Source: Methanocaldococcus sp. FS406-22 (GTDB lineage: Archaea; AGJL01; Methanococci; Methanococcales; Methanocaldococcaceae). From it: a stretch of 64,000 nucleotides of DNA. Where the stretch lies: contig NC_013887.1 in assembly GCF_000025525.1 (NCBI RefSeq), positions 46,729 to 110,728 of the forward strand, in the 5' to 3' direction. Shown one piece after another: positions 8,665 through 16,971 of the stretch. Every line of letters begins with the position of its first letter. Position 1 is the stretch's first letter. Made by a program: the position numbers and the translations under genes. The notes beneath the pieces are model-generated. The model did not search any database, was not told the origin of the DNA, and saw only the letters and a program-made list of their open reading frames with translations.

Positions 8665-8916
8665 TTATTCAATTTTCTCGACTTTTATCTCATAATCATG
8701 GATAACAGGATTTGCTAAAAGCTTTTTACACATCTCTTCAACTTCTTCTTTAACTTTCTCCTCACTCTCTCCTTCCATAATTATATCAATCATTTTGTAT
8801 GTTTGAACTTCTTTAACATTATTAAAGCCTAAAAAGTTTAAAGCTCTCTGGATTGTTCTACCTTCAGGGTTTAAAACTCCTTTTTTTAACTTTATTGTGA
8901 CTGTTGCCTTATACAT
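8665..8916 (-). CDS. purS: Phosphoribosylformylglycinamidine synthase, PurS subunit
   Basis: Small subunit of the three-part FGAM synthase (PurS, PurQ, PurL) in step four of purine synthesis; it bridges the glutaminase and the synthetase and channels ammonia. 83 residues, the usual length, with the family pattern VTIKLKKGVLNPEGRTIQRAL at the start and an end rich in Val/Glu (NPVIHDYEIKVEKIE). Start ATG at 8916 after GGTGAG. It follows purC on the same strand with a MITE in the 113-bp gap. purQ and purL are not in the window. Confidence 0.93.
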   Translation of the reverse strand: MYKATVTIKLKKGVLNPEGRTIQRALNFLGFNNVKEVQTYKMIDIIMEGESEEKVKEEVEEMCKKLLANPVIHDYEIKVEKIE

Positions 8917-8941
8917 AATCTCACCAAAATTTTACTTTATA

Positions 8942-9032
8942 TAGGACTTTCACAGGAATTAGTGTTCTATTGTATAAAGATGCCTTTGGCATCTAAGTTC
9001 CAAAAGTAAATATATAAACTGTGAAAGTCCTA
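8942..9032. mobile_element. Hairpin MITE, copy 1
   Basis: 91-bp element with perfect terminal inverted repeats TAGGACTTTCACAG / CTGTGAAAGTCCTA and an internal stem GATGCC-TTT-GGCATC in its middle. It sits between purC and purS. On the minus strand it is very similar to the plus strand of the copy at 34201-34290; a third, more divergent copy lies at 52858-52949. It has no coding capacity. Its ends are flanked by further TA, which would fit a TA target, but I see no longer target duplication. Confidence 0.8.
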
Positions 9033-9758
9033 TAACAATCCTAATCTCTCAGCGACAATTCTGTATTTTGCAATAACATCCCCTAAATCCTTTCTAAATA
9101 CATCCTTATCCAATACATCTCTTGTCTCTTTATCCCACAATCTCATAGTGTCTGGGCTTATCTCATCTGCAACCAATAAATTACCATCTTTATCTCTACC
9201 AATTTCAATTTTGAAATCAACTAATATAATGCCCTTCTCATCAAACAATTTCTTTAGTACTTCATTAACTTTTAAGGCAATTTCTTTAATCTTATTTAAT
9301 TCCTCTCTTGTAGCCAAACCTAAAGCTACTGCAATATCTTCATTTAGCATAGGGTCTCCATACTCATCATTTTTGTAGTCAAATTGAACAATTGGGAATG
9401 GCAATTCCTTCCCTTCTTCAAAAGGATATCTTCTACACAAACTCCCAGCAGCTATATTTCTGACTATAACCTCTATTGGTATAATTTCAACTTTCTTAGC
9501 TACCATGTATCTTGGTTCTATATACTTTATATAGTGAGTTTCTACTCCATTCTCCTCTAAAACTTCAAATAGCTTTGATGAAATTAGAGCGTTTAAATAT
9601 CCCTTTCCTTGTTTAACATCATGCTTGGCTCCATTTCCAGCTGTTATATCATCTCTAAACTCTATCAAAACTTTATCATCATCAATCTCATAGATTGACT
9701 TTGCTTTCCCACTGTATAATGGCTGCTTTTTTAAAATTTCTTCCAATTTTATTTCCAT
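9030..9758 (-). CDS. purC: SAICAR synthetase (phosphoribosylaminoimidazole-succinocarboxamide synthase)
   Basis: Joins CAIR and aspartate with ATP in purine synthesis. 242 residues, the normal length. Motifs: LYSGKAKSIYEIDDDKVLIEFRDDITAGNG at the N-terminus, VEIIPIEVIVRNIAAGSLCRR near 90, LVDFKIEIGRDKDGNLLVADEISPDTMRLWD near 180. Start ATG at 9758 after GGTGAAAG. Its last three bases fall within the outer edge of the neighbouring MITE, whose end is at 9032; the stop codon TAG or TAA region may therefore have been shaped by the insertion. First gene of the minus-strand purC-purS string. Confidence 0.95.
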   Translation of the reverse strand: MEIKLEEILKKQPLYSGKAKSIYEIDDDKVLIEFRDDITAGNGAKHDVKQGKGYLNALISSKLFEVLEENGVETHYIKYIEPRYMVAKKVEIIPIEVIVRNIAAGSLCRRYPFEEGKELPFPIVQFDYKNDEYGDPMLNEDIAVALGLATREELNKIKEIALKVNEVLKKLFDEKGIILVDFKIEIGRDKDGNLLVADEISPDTMRLWDKETRDVLDKDVFRKDLGDVIAKYRIVAERLGLL

Positions 9759-9910
9759 ACTTTCACCAGGGTTAAGGTTATTGAGTTATAACTTTAAATC
9801 TTAATTTTAAATTTCTCATTTAATTTTTATACTTTTAGGTAAAAATAGTTTAATTAAAGTAGTAGTATAAAAAATTTAGTCAAAAATAGGAATAAAAAAT
9901 CAGCTATCTT

Positions 9911-9944
9911 CGATGTGCCTCCCTTAAAAGGGTTCGGCACATCG
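9911..9944 (-). promoter_or_regulatory. Archaeal SECIS element in the selD 3' UTR
   Basis: Read on the minus strand this 34-base hairpin has a 9-bp lower stem (CGATGTGCC with GGCACATCG), an asymmetric internal loop GAA opposite a single A, three G-C pairs (CCC/GGG) and a six-base apical loop. That is the archaeal SECIS consensus, which directs UGA to be read as selenocysteine from the 3' untranslated region. It starts 36 bases after the selD stop codon. Confidence 0.9.
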
Positions 9945-9963
9945 ACAGGGACGTTTTGCAATT

Positions 9964-9984
9964 ACTGCCCAGCACCGAGTTAGA
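9964..9984 (-). repeat. Long-range inverted repeat, 3' arm (selD stop codon region)
   Basis: 21 bases that are a perfect reverse complement of 10944-10964. This arm covers the selD stop codon (9980-9982) and the first bases of the 3' UTR, 19 bases before the SECIS element. In the selD mRNA it can pair with the arm beginning eight bases after the UGA selenocysteine codon. Confidence 0.85.
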
Positions 9985-11020
9985 TTTCAATAACCTTAAC
10001 ATCTTTACTTAAAACTGCTTTTCCTTCACCTTTTTTCACAACTCTACCAACTTCAAACGCATAGCACTTAGCTCTCTCTAACTCATCAATTAAATCATCT
10101 TTATATTCCTTTTTTGCTGATATTAACAACCCTCCAGCAGTTTCTGCTCCGTAACCATCCAATAAAGCATGTCCAAACATTCTGCTTAACTCTGGAGTTC
10201 TTTTTATACATGGAAGAGTGTTAATTTCTATTAAAACCCTGCTATTTTTAGCCATTTCATTTGAATGTCCTAAGATTCCAAATCCAGTAATATCTGTTAA
10301 AGCATTTGCTATTTTATCTCCAACTCTCTCCTCAGCTTTTCTTAAAGCCATTAATGCATATCTGTTTGATGTTGTCATTAGTTCTATTGCTTTGTTTATG
10401 ATGTAATCCCTCTCATCTTCACTGATATTTATTAAATCTTTAAATTCCTCTGGAATCCTTGATAATGCCATTGCCGTTTGAGTTCCTAAGGGCTTTGTTA
10501 ATATTAAGATATCTCCCTCCTTAGCTCCAGCCTTTGTTAAAACCTCCTCTTCTCTACCAACACCAGTAACTGCTCCTCCAATTAGAGGCCATGGGTTTAA
10601 TATTGTGTGACCACCAACTATTGAGGTTTTGTTCTCTCTGCAAAAGTCTTGGAATCCTTTTAGCATCTCCCTAACTATGTGTATTGGTAGCTTTTCTGGA
10701 ATTCCAACAATTGCTAAAACTCCCACTATATCTAATAATCCCATGGCATAAATGTCGCTTGTTGAGTTGCATGCCGCTATCTTTCCTTGAAGATAAGGGT
10801 CATCAACTATTGGTGTGAAGACATCTACGGTTTTGGCTATAACTAACCCATCTCTTTTAATTATTGATGCATCATCACCCAAACCAACTAAGATATCCTT
10901 GTCTGATAAATCTTCATCGGTAACTATTCCTTTAACCAAAAACTCTAACTCGGTGCTGGGCAGTTTGCAAGCTCATCCATGGAGTTTAACTAATTCAGTT
11001 AATTTTATTTTCTCAGCCAT
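9980..11020 (-). CDS. selD: Selenophosphate synthetase, itself a selenoprotein
   Basis: Makes selenophosphate from selenide and ATP, the selenium donor for selenocysteine. The true start is the ATG at 11020, and codon 16 is an in-frame TGA at 10973-10975: the product begins MAEKIKLTELVKLHGU, where U is selenocysteine, followed by ACKLPSTELEFLVKG. This is the active-site position (Cys or Sec, then Cys, then Lys). 346 residues. Further family motifs: VGLGDDASII near 50, AIAACNSTSDIYAMG near 88 and TGFGILGHSNEMAKNS near 245. The presence of the SECIS element at 9911-9944 confirms the recoding. Automatic annotation that treats TGA as stop would begin the gene at 10939 and lose the active site. 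Confidence 0.95.
10944..10964 (-). repeat. Long-range inverted repeat, 5' arm (just after the Sec codon of selD)
   Basis: 21 bases inside the selD coding region, eight bases downstream of the UGA codon, perfectly complementary to 9964-9984 near the stop codon. The bases code for LPSTELE, so the arm is also coding sequence. Confidence 0.85.
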
Positions 11021-11156
11021 GCTATCACCAGATGAAAGTTATAAATTTATAAACATAACAACAATTATTAGTAAATTTGATAGGGTATAAAATACTACCA
11101 ATTAGAATTTCTAATAACTTTGGGGATATTAAAAAGCTAATAGCACGGAGATAGCT

Positions 11157-11876
11157 ATGGAAATTCCAATATTTGTTGTTATATCTGGTAGTGATTTGTA
11201 TGGCATTCCAAATCCAAGTGATGTAGATATTAGGGGAGTGCATATCTTAGATAAAGAGCTATTTATCAAAAACTGCCTATATAAAAGCAGAGAAGGGGAG
11301 GTTATAAATAAAATGTTTGGAAAGTGTGATTTTGTTAGCTTTGAGCTTGGAAAGTTTTTGAGAGAGCTTTTAAAGCCAAATGCTAACTTTATTGAGATAG
11401 CTTTATCTGATAAGGTTTTGTATTCATCAAAATACCATGAAGATGTTAAGGAAATAGCCCACAATTGCATTTGTAAAAAGCTCTATCATCACTGGAAGGG
11501 ATTTGCCAAGCATCTTCAAAAATCAAGTGAGAAAGAGAATTATGAGAATCCAAAGACACTTTTATATATTTTGAGGGCTTACTATCAAGGTATTCTATGC
11601 TTAGAGAGAGGAGAGTTTAAGCCAGATTTTGGTTCATTTAAATGCTTAGATTGCTATGATGAGGAGATTGTAAGTTATCTCTTTGAATGCAAAGTGGATA
11701 AAAAGCCAATAGATGATAACTATAAAGAGAAGATAAAGAATCATTTTTGTGAATTGGATTTATTATTAGATGAGAGTTATAAAAACTCTAATATAAGAGA
11801 TAAACCTTCAGAAATAGCAAAGATTAAGGCAATAGAACTCTATAAAAAGCTATATTTTGAGGATGTGAGAGGATGA
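11157..11876 (+). CDS. Nucleotidyltransferase-superfamily protein (RlaP-like, PF10127 type)
   Basis: 239 residues. The N-terminus has the polymerase-beta-like nucleotidyltransferase motif ISGSDLYGIPNPSDVDIRGVHI (residues 9-30), i.e. GSxLYG followed by DxDxRG, as in the PF10127 family that includes RNA-repair-linked RlaP. The rest is helical and Cys-containing (CICKKLYHHWKGFAKH near 103; KCLDCYDEE near 160). Substrate unknown; by family it would transfer a nucleotide to RNA or a small molecule. ATG at 11157 after CGGAGAT. Its TGA stop overlaps the ATG of the next gene (ATGA), so the two are translationally coupled. Confidence 0.75.
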   Translation: MEIPIFVVISGSDLYGIPNPSDVDIRGVHILDKELFIKNCLYKSREGEVINKMFGKCDFVSFELGKFLRELLKPNANFIEIALSDKVLYSSKYHEDVKEIAHNCICKKLYHHWKGFAKHLQKSSEKENYENPKTLLYILRAYYQGILCLERGEFKPDFGSFKCLDCYDEEIVSYLFECKVDKKPIDDNYKEKIKNHFCELDLLLDESYKNSNIRDKPSEIAKIKAIELYKKLYFEDVRG

Positions 11877-13000
11877 TAAGTAATAGATGCAAAAACATAA
11901 AACCATCAGCAATTAGGGAGATATTTAATTTAGCTACATCTGACTGCATAAATTTAGGAATAGGAGAGCCAGATTTTGATACTCCAAAGCATATAGTTGA
12001 GGCAGCAAAAAAAGCCTTAGATGAGGGGAAAACTCACTACTCTCCAAACAATGGAATTCCAGAACTTAGAGAGGAGATAAGCAACAAGTTAATGAAAGAT
12101 TATGGCTTAGATGTTGATAAAGACAACATTATTGTTACTTGCGGGGCTTCAGAGGCGTTAATGCTCTCTATCATGACTTTGGTTGATAGAGGGGATGAGG
12201 TTTTAGCTCCAAATCCGTCTTTTGTGTCTTACTTCTCATTAACAGAGTTTGCTGAGGGTAAGATTAAAAGCATAAGCTTAGATGAGAATTTTGATATTGA
12301 TTTAGAGCAAGTAAAAGAATCAATAACCAAAAAAACAAAGTTGATAATATTTAACTCTCCAGCAAACCCTACTGGAAAAGTTTATGATAAAGAAACAATA
12401 AAGGGCTTGGCGGAGATAGCTGAAGATTACAATTTAATTATTGTTTCAGATGAAGTTTATGATAAGATTATTTATGATAAAAAACACTACTCACCAATGC
12501 AATTTACTGATAGATGCATCTTAATTAATGGATTCTCTAAGACATACGCAATGACTGGCTGGAGAATTGGTTATTTAGTAGTTTCAGACGAGCTAAATAA
12601 AGAGTTGGATTTAATCAACAATATGATAAAAATCCATCAGTATAGCTTTGCATGTGCTACAACCTTTGCTCAGTATGGAGCATTAGCCGCTTTAAGAGGT
12701 AGCCAGAAGTGTGTTGAAGAGATGGTTAATGAGTTCAGAAGGAGGAGAGATTTGATTTATAATGGATTAAAGGATATCTTTAAAGTTAATAAGCCAGAGG
12801 GGGCATTTTATATCTTCCCAGATGTATCTGAGTATGGAGATGGTGTAGAGGTCGCTAAAAAGTTGATTGAAAATAAGGTTTTATGCGTTCCGGGTATTGC
12901 ATTTGGTGAGAATGGAGCTAATTATATTAGATTTAGCTATGCTACAAAATATGAAGATATAGAAAGGGCATTGGAGATTATAAAGGGAATTTTTGGATAG
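11873..13000 (+). CDS. Class I/II aminotransferase (aspartate aminotransferase-like)
   Basis: PLP aminotransferase of the aspartate aminotransferase I-beta/I-gamma type, 375 residues. Features: substrate-binding N-terminus INLGIGEPDFDTPKHI, IFNSPANPTGKVYDKE near 160, IVSDEVYDKIIYD near 192, the PLP lysine motif INGFSKTYAMTGWRIGY near 220, the C-terminal GAFYIFPD and the substrate Arg in NYIRFSYA. Exact amino acid specificity cannot be read from sequence. Overlaps the preceding nucleotidyltransferase gene by four bases (ATGA). The downstream 1.1 kb contains the CRISPR array and no genes. Confidence 0.88.
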   Translation: MISNRCKNIKPSAIREIFNLATSDCINLGIGEPDFDTPKHIVEAAKKALDEGKTHYSPNNGIPELREEISNKLMKDYGLDVDKDNIIVTCGASEALMLSIMTLVDRGDEVLAPNPSFVSYFSLTEFAEGKIKSISLDENFDIDLEQVKESITKKTKLIIFNSPANPTGKVYDKETIKGLAEIAEDYNLIIVSDEVYDKIIYDKKHYSPMQFTDRCILINGFSKTYAMTGWRIGYLVVSDELNKELDLINNMIKIHQYSFACATTFAQYGALAALRGSQKCVEEMVNEFRRRRDLIYNGLKDIFKVNKPEGAFYIFPDVSEYGDGVEVAKKLIENKVLCVPGIAFGENGANYIRFSYATKYEDIERALEIIKGIFG

Positions 13001-13327
13001 ATAAATTATATGATTTCTTTGAAACACTAAATTTAAAAGAGCTTTTATATCAAGTTGGCTTTTATTTTAAGTTTTGTCCTCTTTTAATCCTTCAAGAAAT
13101 TTTATTTTAACAAAATAGACATTAAAAAGTTTTTCATTCTCTAAGAGTTCAGGATTTTTAATCTAAATTTGTAATAATTCTTAATACTGACTGAAAAATT
13201 TTCTCGGGATTTTTTCTCTTTTGGTATTACTAATTTAAATAGTTTGTTATATATTCAGATGTATAAGTATTACTAAGTAAGAGATAAAAATAGCTTTTTT
13301 ACTTTTGATTTTAATGGTTTAAAAAGA
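13001..13327. other. Gene-free AT-rich stretch before the CRISPR array
   Basis: I see no open frame, RNA gene or repeat here. It is the trailer side of the CRISPR array, judging from the degenerate repeat at 13328. Confidence 0.6.
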
Positions 13328-13648
13328 GAATAAAACCTCTAAGAGGTCTGATTTTAACGCACAAATCTACACCAAAATCGAGAAACAAATACCAAGGTTT
13401 CCATCCCCAAGAGGTCTGATTTTAACTATTTAGTGTAATAAGAAGTGTTGGAGGAGGAGAATTAAGTAGAGAAGAAGTTTCCATACTCCAAGAGGTCTGA
13501 TTTTAACGTGTGGAGGATTTTTAATGCAGGCTGTTGATAGAGATACGTTGTTTCCATCCTCCAAGAGGTCTGATTTTAACAAGGATGGGAAGGAGGCGAT
13601 ATTTGTAAGTATGGCTAGTTTCCATCCTCCAAGAGGTCTGATTTTAAC
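13328..13648 (-). CRISPR. Small CRISPR array, five repeats and four spacers
   Basis: 31-bp repeats at 13328-13358 (degenerate in its first 12 bases), 13397-13426 (30 bp, one base missing), 13477-13507, 13550-13580 and 13618-13648. The core AGAGGTCTGATTTTAAC is shared by all. On the minus strand the repeat begins GTTAAAATCAGACCTC and ends GGATGGAAAC, which is the usual orientation with an 8-base tag ending GAAAC, so transcription is probably on the minus strand with the leader at the high-coordinate side. The degenerate repeat at 13328 then marks the old, trailer end. Spacers are 38, 50, 42 and 37 bases. No cas genes are in the window. Confidence 0.95.
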
Positions 13649-14100
13649 AGGGCAATCATCGACAATATAATTTTAATCACTCTTCTAATATTTAAGCTTT
13701 TCGGAACCATATTTTTCTAAGGGTAAATAACATCCTTTATTTATAAATCCAACACTATATAAGCTTTTCTATCATCAATAAAATAGAGCATTTTTATCTT
13801 TCTAAATTTAAAAATTTAACTTATTAGTTAGAGAAATCTCATTTAACTTACTATTCAATCTTAACTTTTAAAAATCTAAATAATTTAATGAACCTAAATA
13901 TTCCAAATAATCAAACTTACAGACCCTTAGAAATTGAACTTAAATCCTCTAAATTAACAAATACCAAATAATTATTACCTTTATTAAATTTCAAACACAT
14001 CCAACGAGACAAACACAACACTACAATAAACAACTAAATCAAACAAATAAAATTTTAGCAGGTAAAAATATATAAAACTTTTTATTTGTCTGTAGAGTTT
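13649..14100. other. AT-rich putative CRISPR leader and gene-free stretch
   Basis: About 450 bases of very AT-rich DNA without an open frame. The part next to 13648 should be the leader of the array if transcription is on the minus strand; on that strand TATA-like runs occur (near 13690-13700 and 13735-13750). I see nothing else in it. Confidence 0.5.
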
Positions 14101-15366
14101 TCATTCATCAGGAATCTTAGCTCTTTCAAAATGCTCTCTACCTTTAATTAAGCTCATAGTGGCATCTATTCCTACTTTTGCAGTTAGTTTATTTTTTAAA
14201 TCACTTGAAGGGTCTAAAGACGAACCTTTAGCTCCAGGTATTATAACAATATCTTTATCTCCTTGAACCCTTGTGGCTATTGCATACTCGACATCATTTA
14301 TGTCAAATATATTAATATCATCATCAACAACAACTACATGCTTTAAGCTTGGATGAGAAGCGAAAGCTGCTAATATAGCATTTTTTCCGTCTCCTTCTGT
14401 TCTCTTCTCTATCTGAACAACTGCATGAAGCCAACAACAACCTCCTTCAGTTAAAACAACGTTCTTCACTGTCGGAACTGTATTTCTAACACCCTTCAAA
14501 ATCCTTGGTTCTTGTGGCATTCCCATCAGTGTTTTATGCTCAATCCCCCCCGGCAATAGAGCGTGGAATACTGGCTTTTCCTTTCTATAAAGTTTTTCAA
14601 TTTTAATTATTGGCTGCTTCCTAACTATGTCATAAGTCCCAGTTATATCAACAAAAGGCCCCTCATCATCCATCTCAGCTAAAATCTTACCTTCAATAAT
14701 AAACTCTGCCTCTGGAACCAATAAACCATTATCTAACTCAAAAACATCTATCTCTCCCCCCAATAAAGCAGCTGCAAATTTTAGCTCATCAAATGTTATA
14801 TCAGCAGATGTAGAACCAGCTAACAAAACAGCCGGATGCACCCCAATAACTATAGCAACATCTAAATAACCTTTCTCTTTTATAGCTTTTGTATATAAAA
14901 AGTGTAAATGCCTTTGCTCAACCATTCTTATAACTAAATAATCATCTTTAACTAAAATTCTGTGGATTGATAAGTTGTAGCCGTAGTCTTTATCATTTAC
15001 AACAACAACCCCACTTGTTATATAAGCTCCTGCATCTTTTTCATAGTATATTGGAATTGGCCAGTCTTTAATCTTCTCTGGACTTTCAACAATATATTTC
15101 TCTTTTAATTTATTGTTTATCTTTAATTTTCCTTCTTTTTCTTTCTCCATTGCATTAAGCATGAAGAATGTAAATTCTTCTTTTTTTACTCCAAAAATCT
15201 TTGATAATGTCTCCCTACTGCAGAGATTACCAACAACCTCAAACCCATCTACATCCTTTATATACACCGGTCTTCCATCATATTTCTTTAATATTCTCGA
15301 AACACCAAACTTTTTGTGTGCTTTTTCTATTATAATTGGGTCGAGTTTATTGATAATTTCTCTCAT
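14101..15366 (-). CDS. UbiD-family decarboxylase (candidate anhydromevalonate phosphate decarboxylase)
   Basis: 421-residue UbiD-type decarboxylase, an enzyme family using prenylated FMN made by UbiX. Motifs: GVHPAVLLAGSTSADITFDE near 178, EAEFIIEGKI near 222, GPFVDITGTYD near 236 and VVVDDDINIFDINDVEYAIATRVQGDKD near 345. In archaea such proteins have been shown to act in the modified mevalonate pathway on trans-anhydromevalonate phosphate, which is a likely role in this methanogen, but other substrates are possible. ATG at 15366 after GGTGAT. No linked ubiX or mevalonate gene in the window. Confidence 0.85.
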   Translation of the reverse strand: MREIINKLDPIIIEKAHKKFGVSRILKKYDGRPVYIKDVDGFEVVGNLCSRETLSKIFGVKKEEFTFFMLNAMEKEKEGKLKINNKLKEKYIVESPEKIKDWPIPIYYEKDAGAYITSGVVVVNDKDYGYNLSIHRILVKDDYLVIRMVEQRHLHFLYTKAIKEKGYLDVAIVIGVHPAVLLAGSTSADITFDELKFAAALLGGEIDVFELDNGLLVPEAEFIIEGKILAEMDDEGPFVDITGTYDIVRKQPIIKIEKLYRKEKPVFHALLPGGIEHKTLMGMPQEPRILKGVRNTVPTVKNVVLTEGGCCWLHAVVQIEKRTEGDGKNAILAAFASHPSLKHVVVVDDDINIFDINDVEYAIATRVQGDKDIVIIPGAKGSSLDPSSDLKNKLTAKVGIDATMSLIKGREHFERAKIPDE

Positions 15367-15445
15367 GGTATCACCAAACTTTTATATATTTCTTAGCCAA
15401 TTTTAATATTAATCTTATTCTTTGCTTAATATTTAAAGTGATAAC

Positions 15446-15793
15446 ATGCACAAAGAGCAGTTAATGAAACTTCATCAATTTTTTGTTTATGTTGTAAAAG
15501 AAATTATGGATGATAATTTAGAAAATATTGACAATGAATGCAAAAAATTACTTGAAATTTATGAAATGTTAGATATTAGACCCCATCACATTCATCGACT
15601 CAAAAGCGAGCAAAAAGCAGCAATATTACTGTTATCTGCCTGTGTAGCCAGTTATTTAGCCAATAATATGGATAATGTTCCGAAAAATTTAGCTAAAAAA
15701 CTTGAAGAAAACGCTTTTAAACATCTAAATAGCTGTAAGAAAAACATTATTATATTAGAAGAAGATGAAAATAACGATAAAAAGGAAGTATAA
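15446..15793 (+). CDS. UPF0058 family protein
   Basis: 115-residue, entirely helical acidic protein with the family pattern MHKEQLMKLHQFFVYV, then DIRPHHIHRLKSEQKAAILLLSACVASYLA. UPF0058 proteins are found across Euryarchaeota and have no established function. ATG at 15446 after AGTGAT. It lies 18 bp before guaAB on the same strand and is probably cotranscribed with it; a poly-acidic tail (ILEEDENNDKKEV) ends the protein. Confidence 0.85.
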   Translation: MHKEQLMKLHQFFVYVVKEIMDDNLENIDNECKKLLEIYEMLDIRPHHIHRLKSEQKAAILLLSACVASYLANNMDNVPKNLAKKLEENAFKHLNSCKKNIIILEEDENNDKKEV

Positions 15794-15811
15794 ATTGAGG
15801 GTGATATTTTT

Positions 15812-16744
15812 ATGTTTAATCCACAGAAATTTATTGAAGAGGCAGTAGAAGAAATAAAACAGCAAATTAAAGATAGGAGAGCAATAATTGCCTTAAGTGG
15901 TGGAGTAGATAGTTCTGTTGCAGCTGTTTTAACCCACAAAGCTATTGGAAATAACTTGACAGCTGTTTTTGTTGATACCGGATTGATGAGAAAGGGAGAG
16001 AGGGAAGAAGTCGAAAGAACATTTAGAGATAAGTTAGGATTAAATTTAATAGTTGTAGATGCGAAGGATAGGTTTTTAGAAGCTTTAAAAGGAGTTACAG
16101 ACCCAGAAGAAAAGAGAAAGATTATTGGTAAATTATTTATTGATGTTTTTGAGGAAGTTGCTGAAGAGATAAAGGCAGAGGTTTTAGTCCAAGGGACTAT
16201 TGCTCCAGATTGGATTGAAACTCAGGGAAAAATAAAGAGTCATCACAACGTTGCCTTACCACACGGAATGGTTTTAGAGGTTGTTGAGCCATTGAGAGAA
16301 CTCTACAAAGATGAGGTTAGGCTATTAGCAAAAGAGCTTGGATTGCCAGATAGTATCGTCTATAGGCAGCCATTCCCAGGGCCTGGATTGGCTGTTAGGG
16401 TTTTAGGAGAGGTTACTGAAGAAAAACTAAATATCTGCAGAGAGGCAAATGCAATAGTTGAGGAGGAAATTAAAAAAGCAAACTTAGATAAAGATTTATG
16501 GCAATACTTTGCCGTTGTTTTGGACTGTAAAGCAACTGGAGTTAAAGGTGATGAGAGGGAATACAACTGGATTGTTGCCTTAAGAATGGTTAAATCCTTA
16601 GATGCTATGACTGCTCACGTTCCAGAACTGCCTTTTGATTTGTTGAAAAGAATTAGTAAGAGAATTACTTCAGAAATTCCAAATGTTGCGAGAGTGGTGT
16701 TTGATATAACCGATAAACCACCAGCAACAATTGAATTTGAATAG
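15812..16744 (+). CDS. guaAB: GMP synthase subunit B (ATP pyrophosphatase subunit)
   Basis: Archaea split GMP synthase into a glutaminase (subunit A) and this ATP-pyrophosphatase/dimerisation subunit, which converts XMP to GMP. 310 residues: P-loop motif [12 protein letters not shown] near 30, DTGLMRKGE near 50, [11 protein letters not shown] near 130, the [15 protein letters not shown] motif near 186 and the C-terminal dimerisation domain ending [11 protein letters not shown] at 15812 after GGTGAT. The glutaminase subunit gene is not in the window. Confidence 0.95.
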   Translation: MFNPQKFIEEAVEEIKQQIKDRRAIIALSGGVDSSVAAVLTHKAIGNNLTAVFVDTGLMRKGEREEVERTFRDKLGLNLIVVDAKDRFLEALKGVTDPEEKRKIIGKLFIDVFEEVAEEIKAEVLVQGTIAPDWIETQGKIKSHHNVALPHGMVLEVVEPLRELYKDEVRLLAKELGLPDSIVYRQPFPGPGLAVRVLGEVTEEKLNICREANAIVEEEIKKANLDKDLWQYFAVVLDCKATGVKGDEREYNWIVALRMVKSLDAMTAHVPELPFDLLKRISKRITSEIPNVARVVFDITDKPPATIEFE

Positions 16745-16762
16745 AATTTTACCATTAATTTG

Positions 16763-16910
16763 TCGCTAAGAAACTCTGCTTTTAGGGCGGTGATGAATTA
16801 GGGGAGACGGGAGGTAGGGATAGTGGGCTTGGCAACCCGTGGAGGGTGAGGGTTTTAAACCCTCTGCTCTCCTAAAGAAACCTCTCTGCTTTAGACGGAG
16901 AGTATGTCAT
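16763..16910 (+). ncRNA. GC-rich structured island, candidate ncRNA or TnpB-type omega-RNA relic
   Basis: About 150 bases of GC-rich DNA between guaAB and purF. Visible helices on the plus strand: an outer stem TTAGGGGAG (16798-16806) with CTCTCCTAA (16867-16875), an inner GGGcTTGGCAACCC hairpin (16825-16838), an 8-bp hairpin GAGGGTTT/AAACCCTC (16848-16864), then a separate hairpin at 16882-16902 with CTCTC/GAGAG arms. A short open frame through the outer stem (GETGGRDSGLGNP...) ends in TAA just before the last hairpin, as in tails of tnpB genes that double as omega RNA. Alternatively it is a free-standing ncRNA, as GC-rich islands in this AT-rich genus usually are. The strand is inferred. 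Confidence 0.5.
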
Positions 16911-16971
16911 AGGAAATAAAAAAGGTTTATGGTGCTATTTAATAGCATAATTTGATATAAAGTCTGTTAAT

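Noticed and set aside
10218..11090. Open frames on the strand opposite to selD
   Set aside because: They are shadows of selD with no ribosome binding site and low-complexity composition.
13649..14100. cas genes next to the CRISPR array
   Set aside because: No open frame of useful length exists there, and the flanking genes are an aminotransferase and a UbiD-type decarboxylase.
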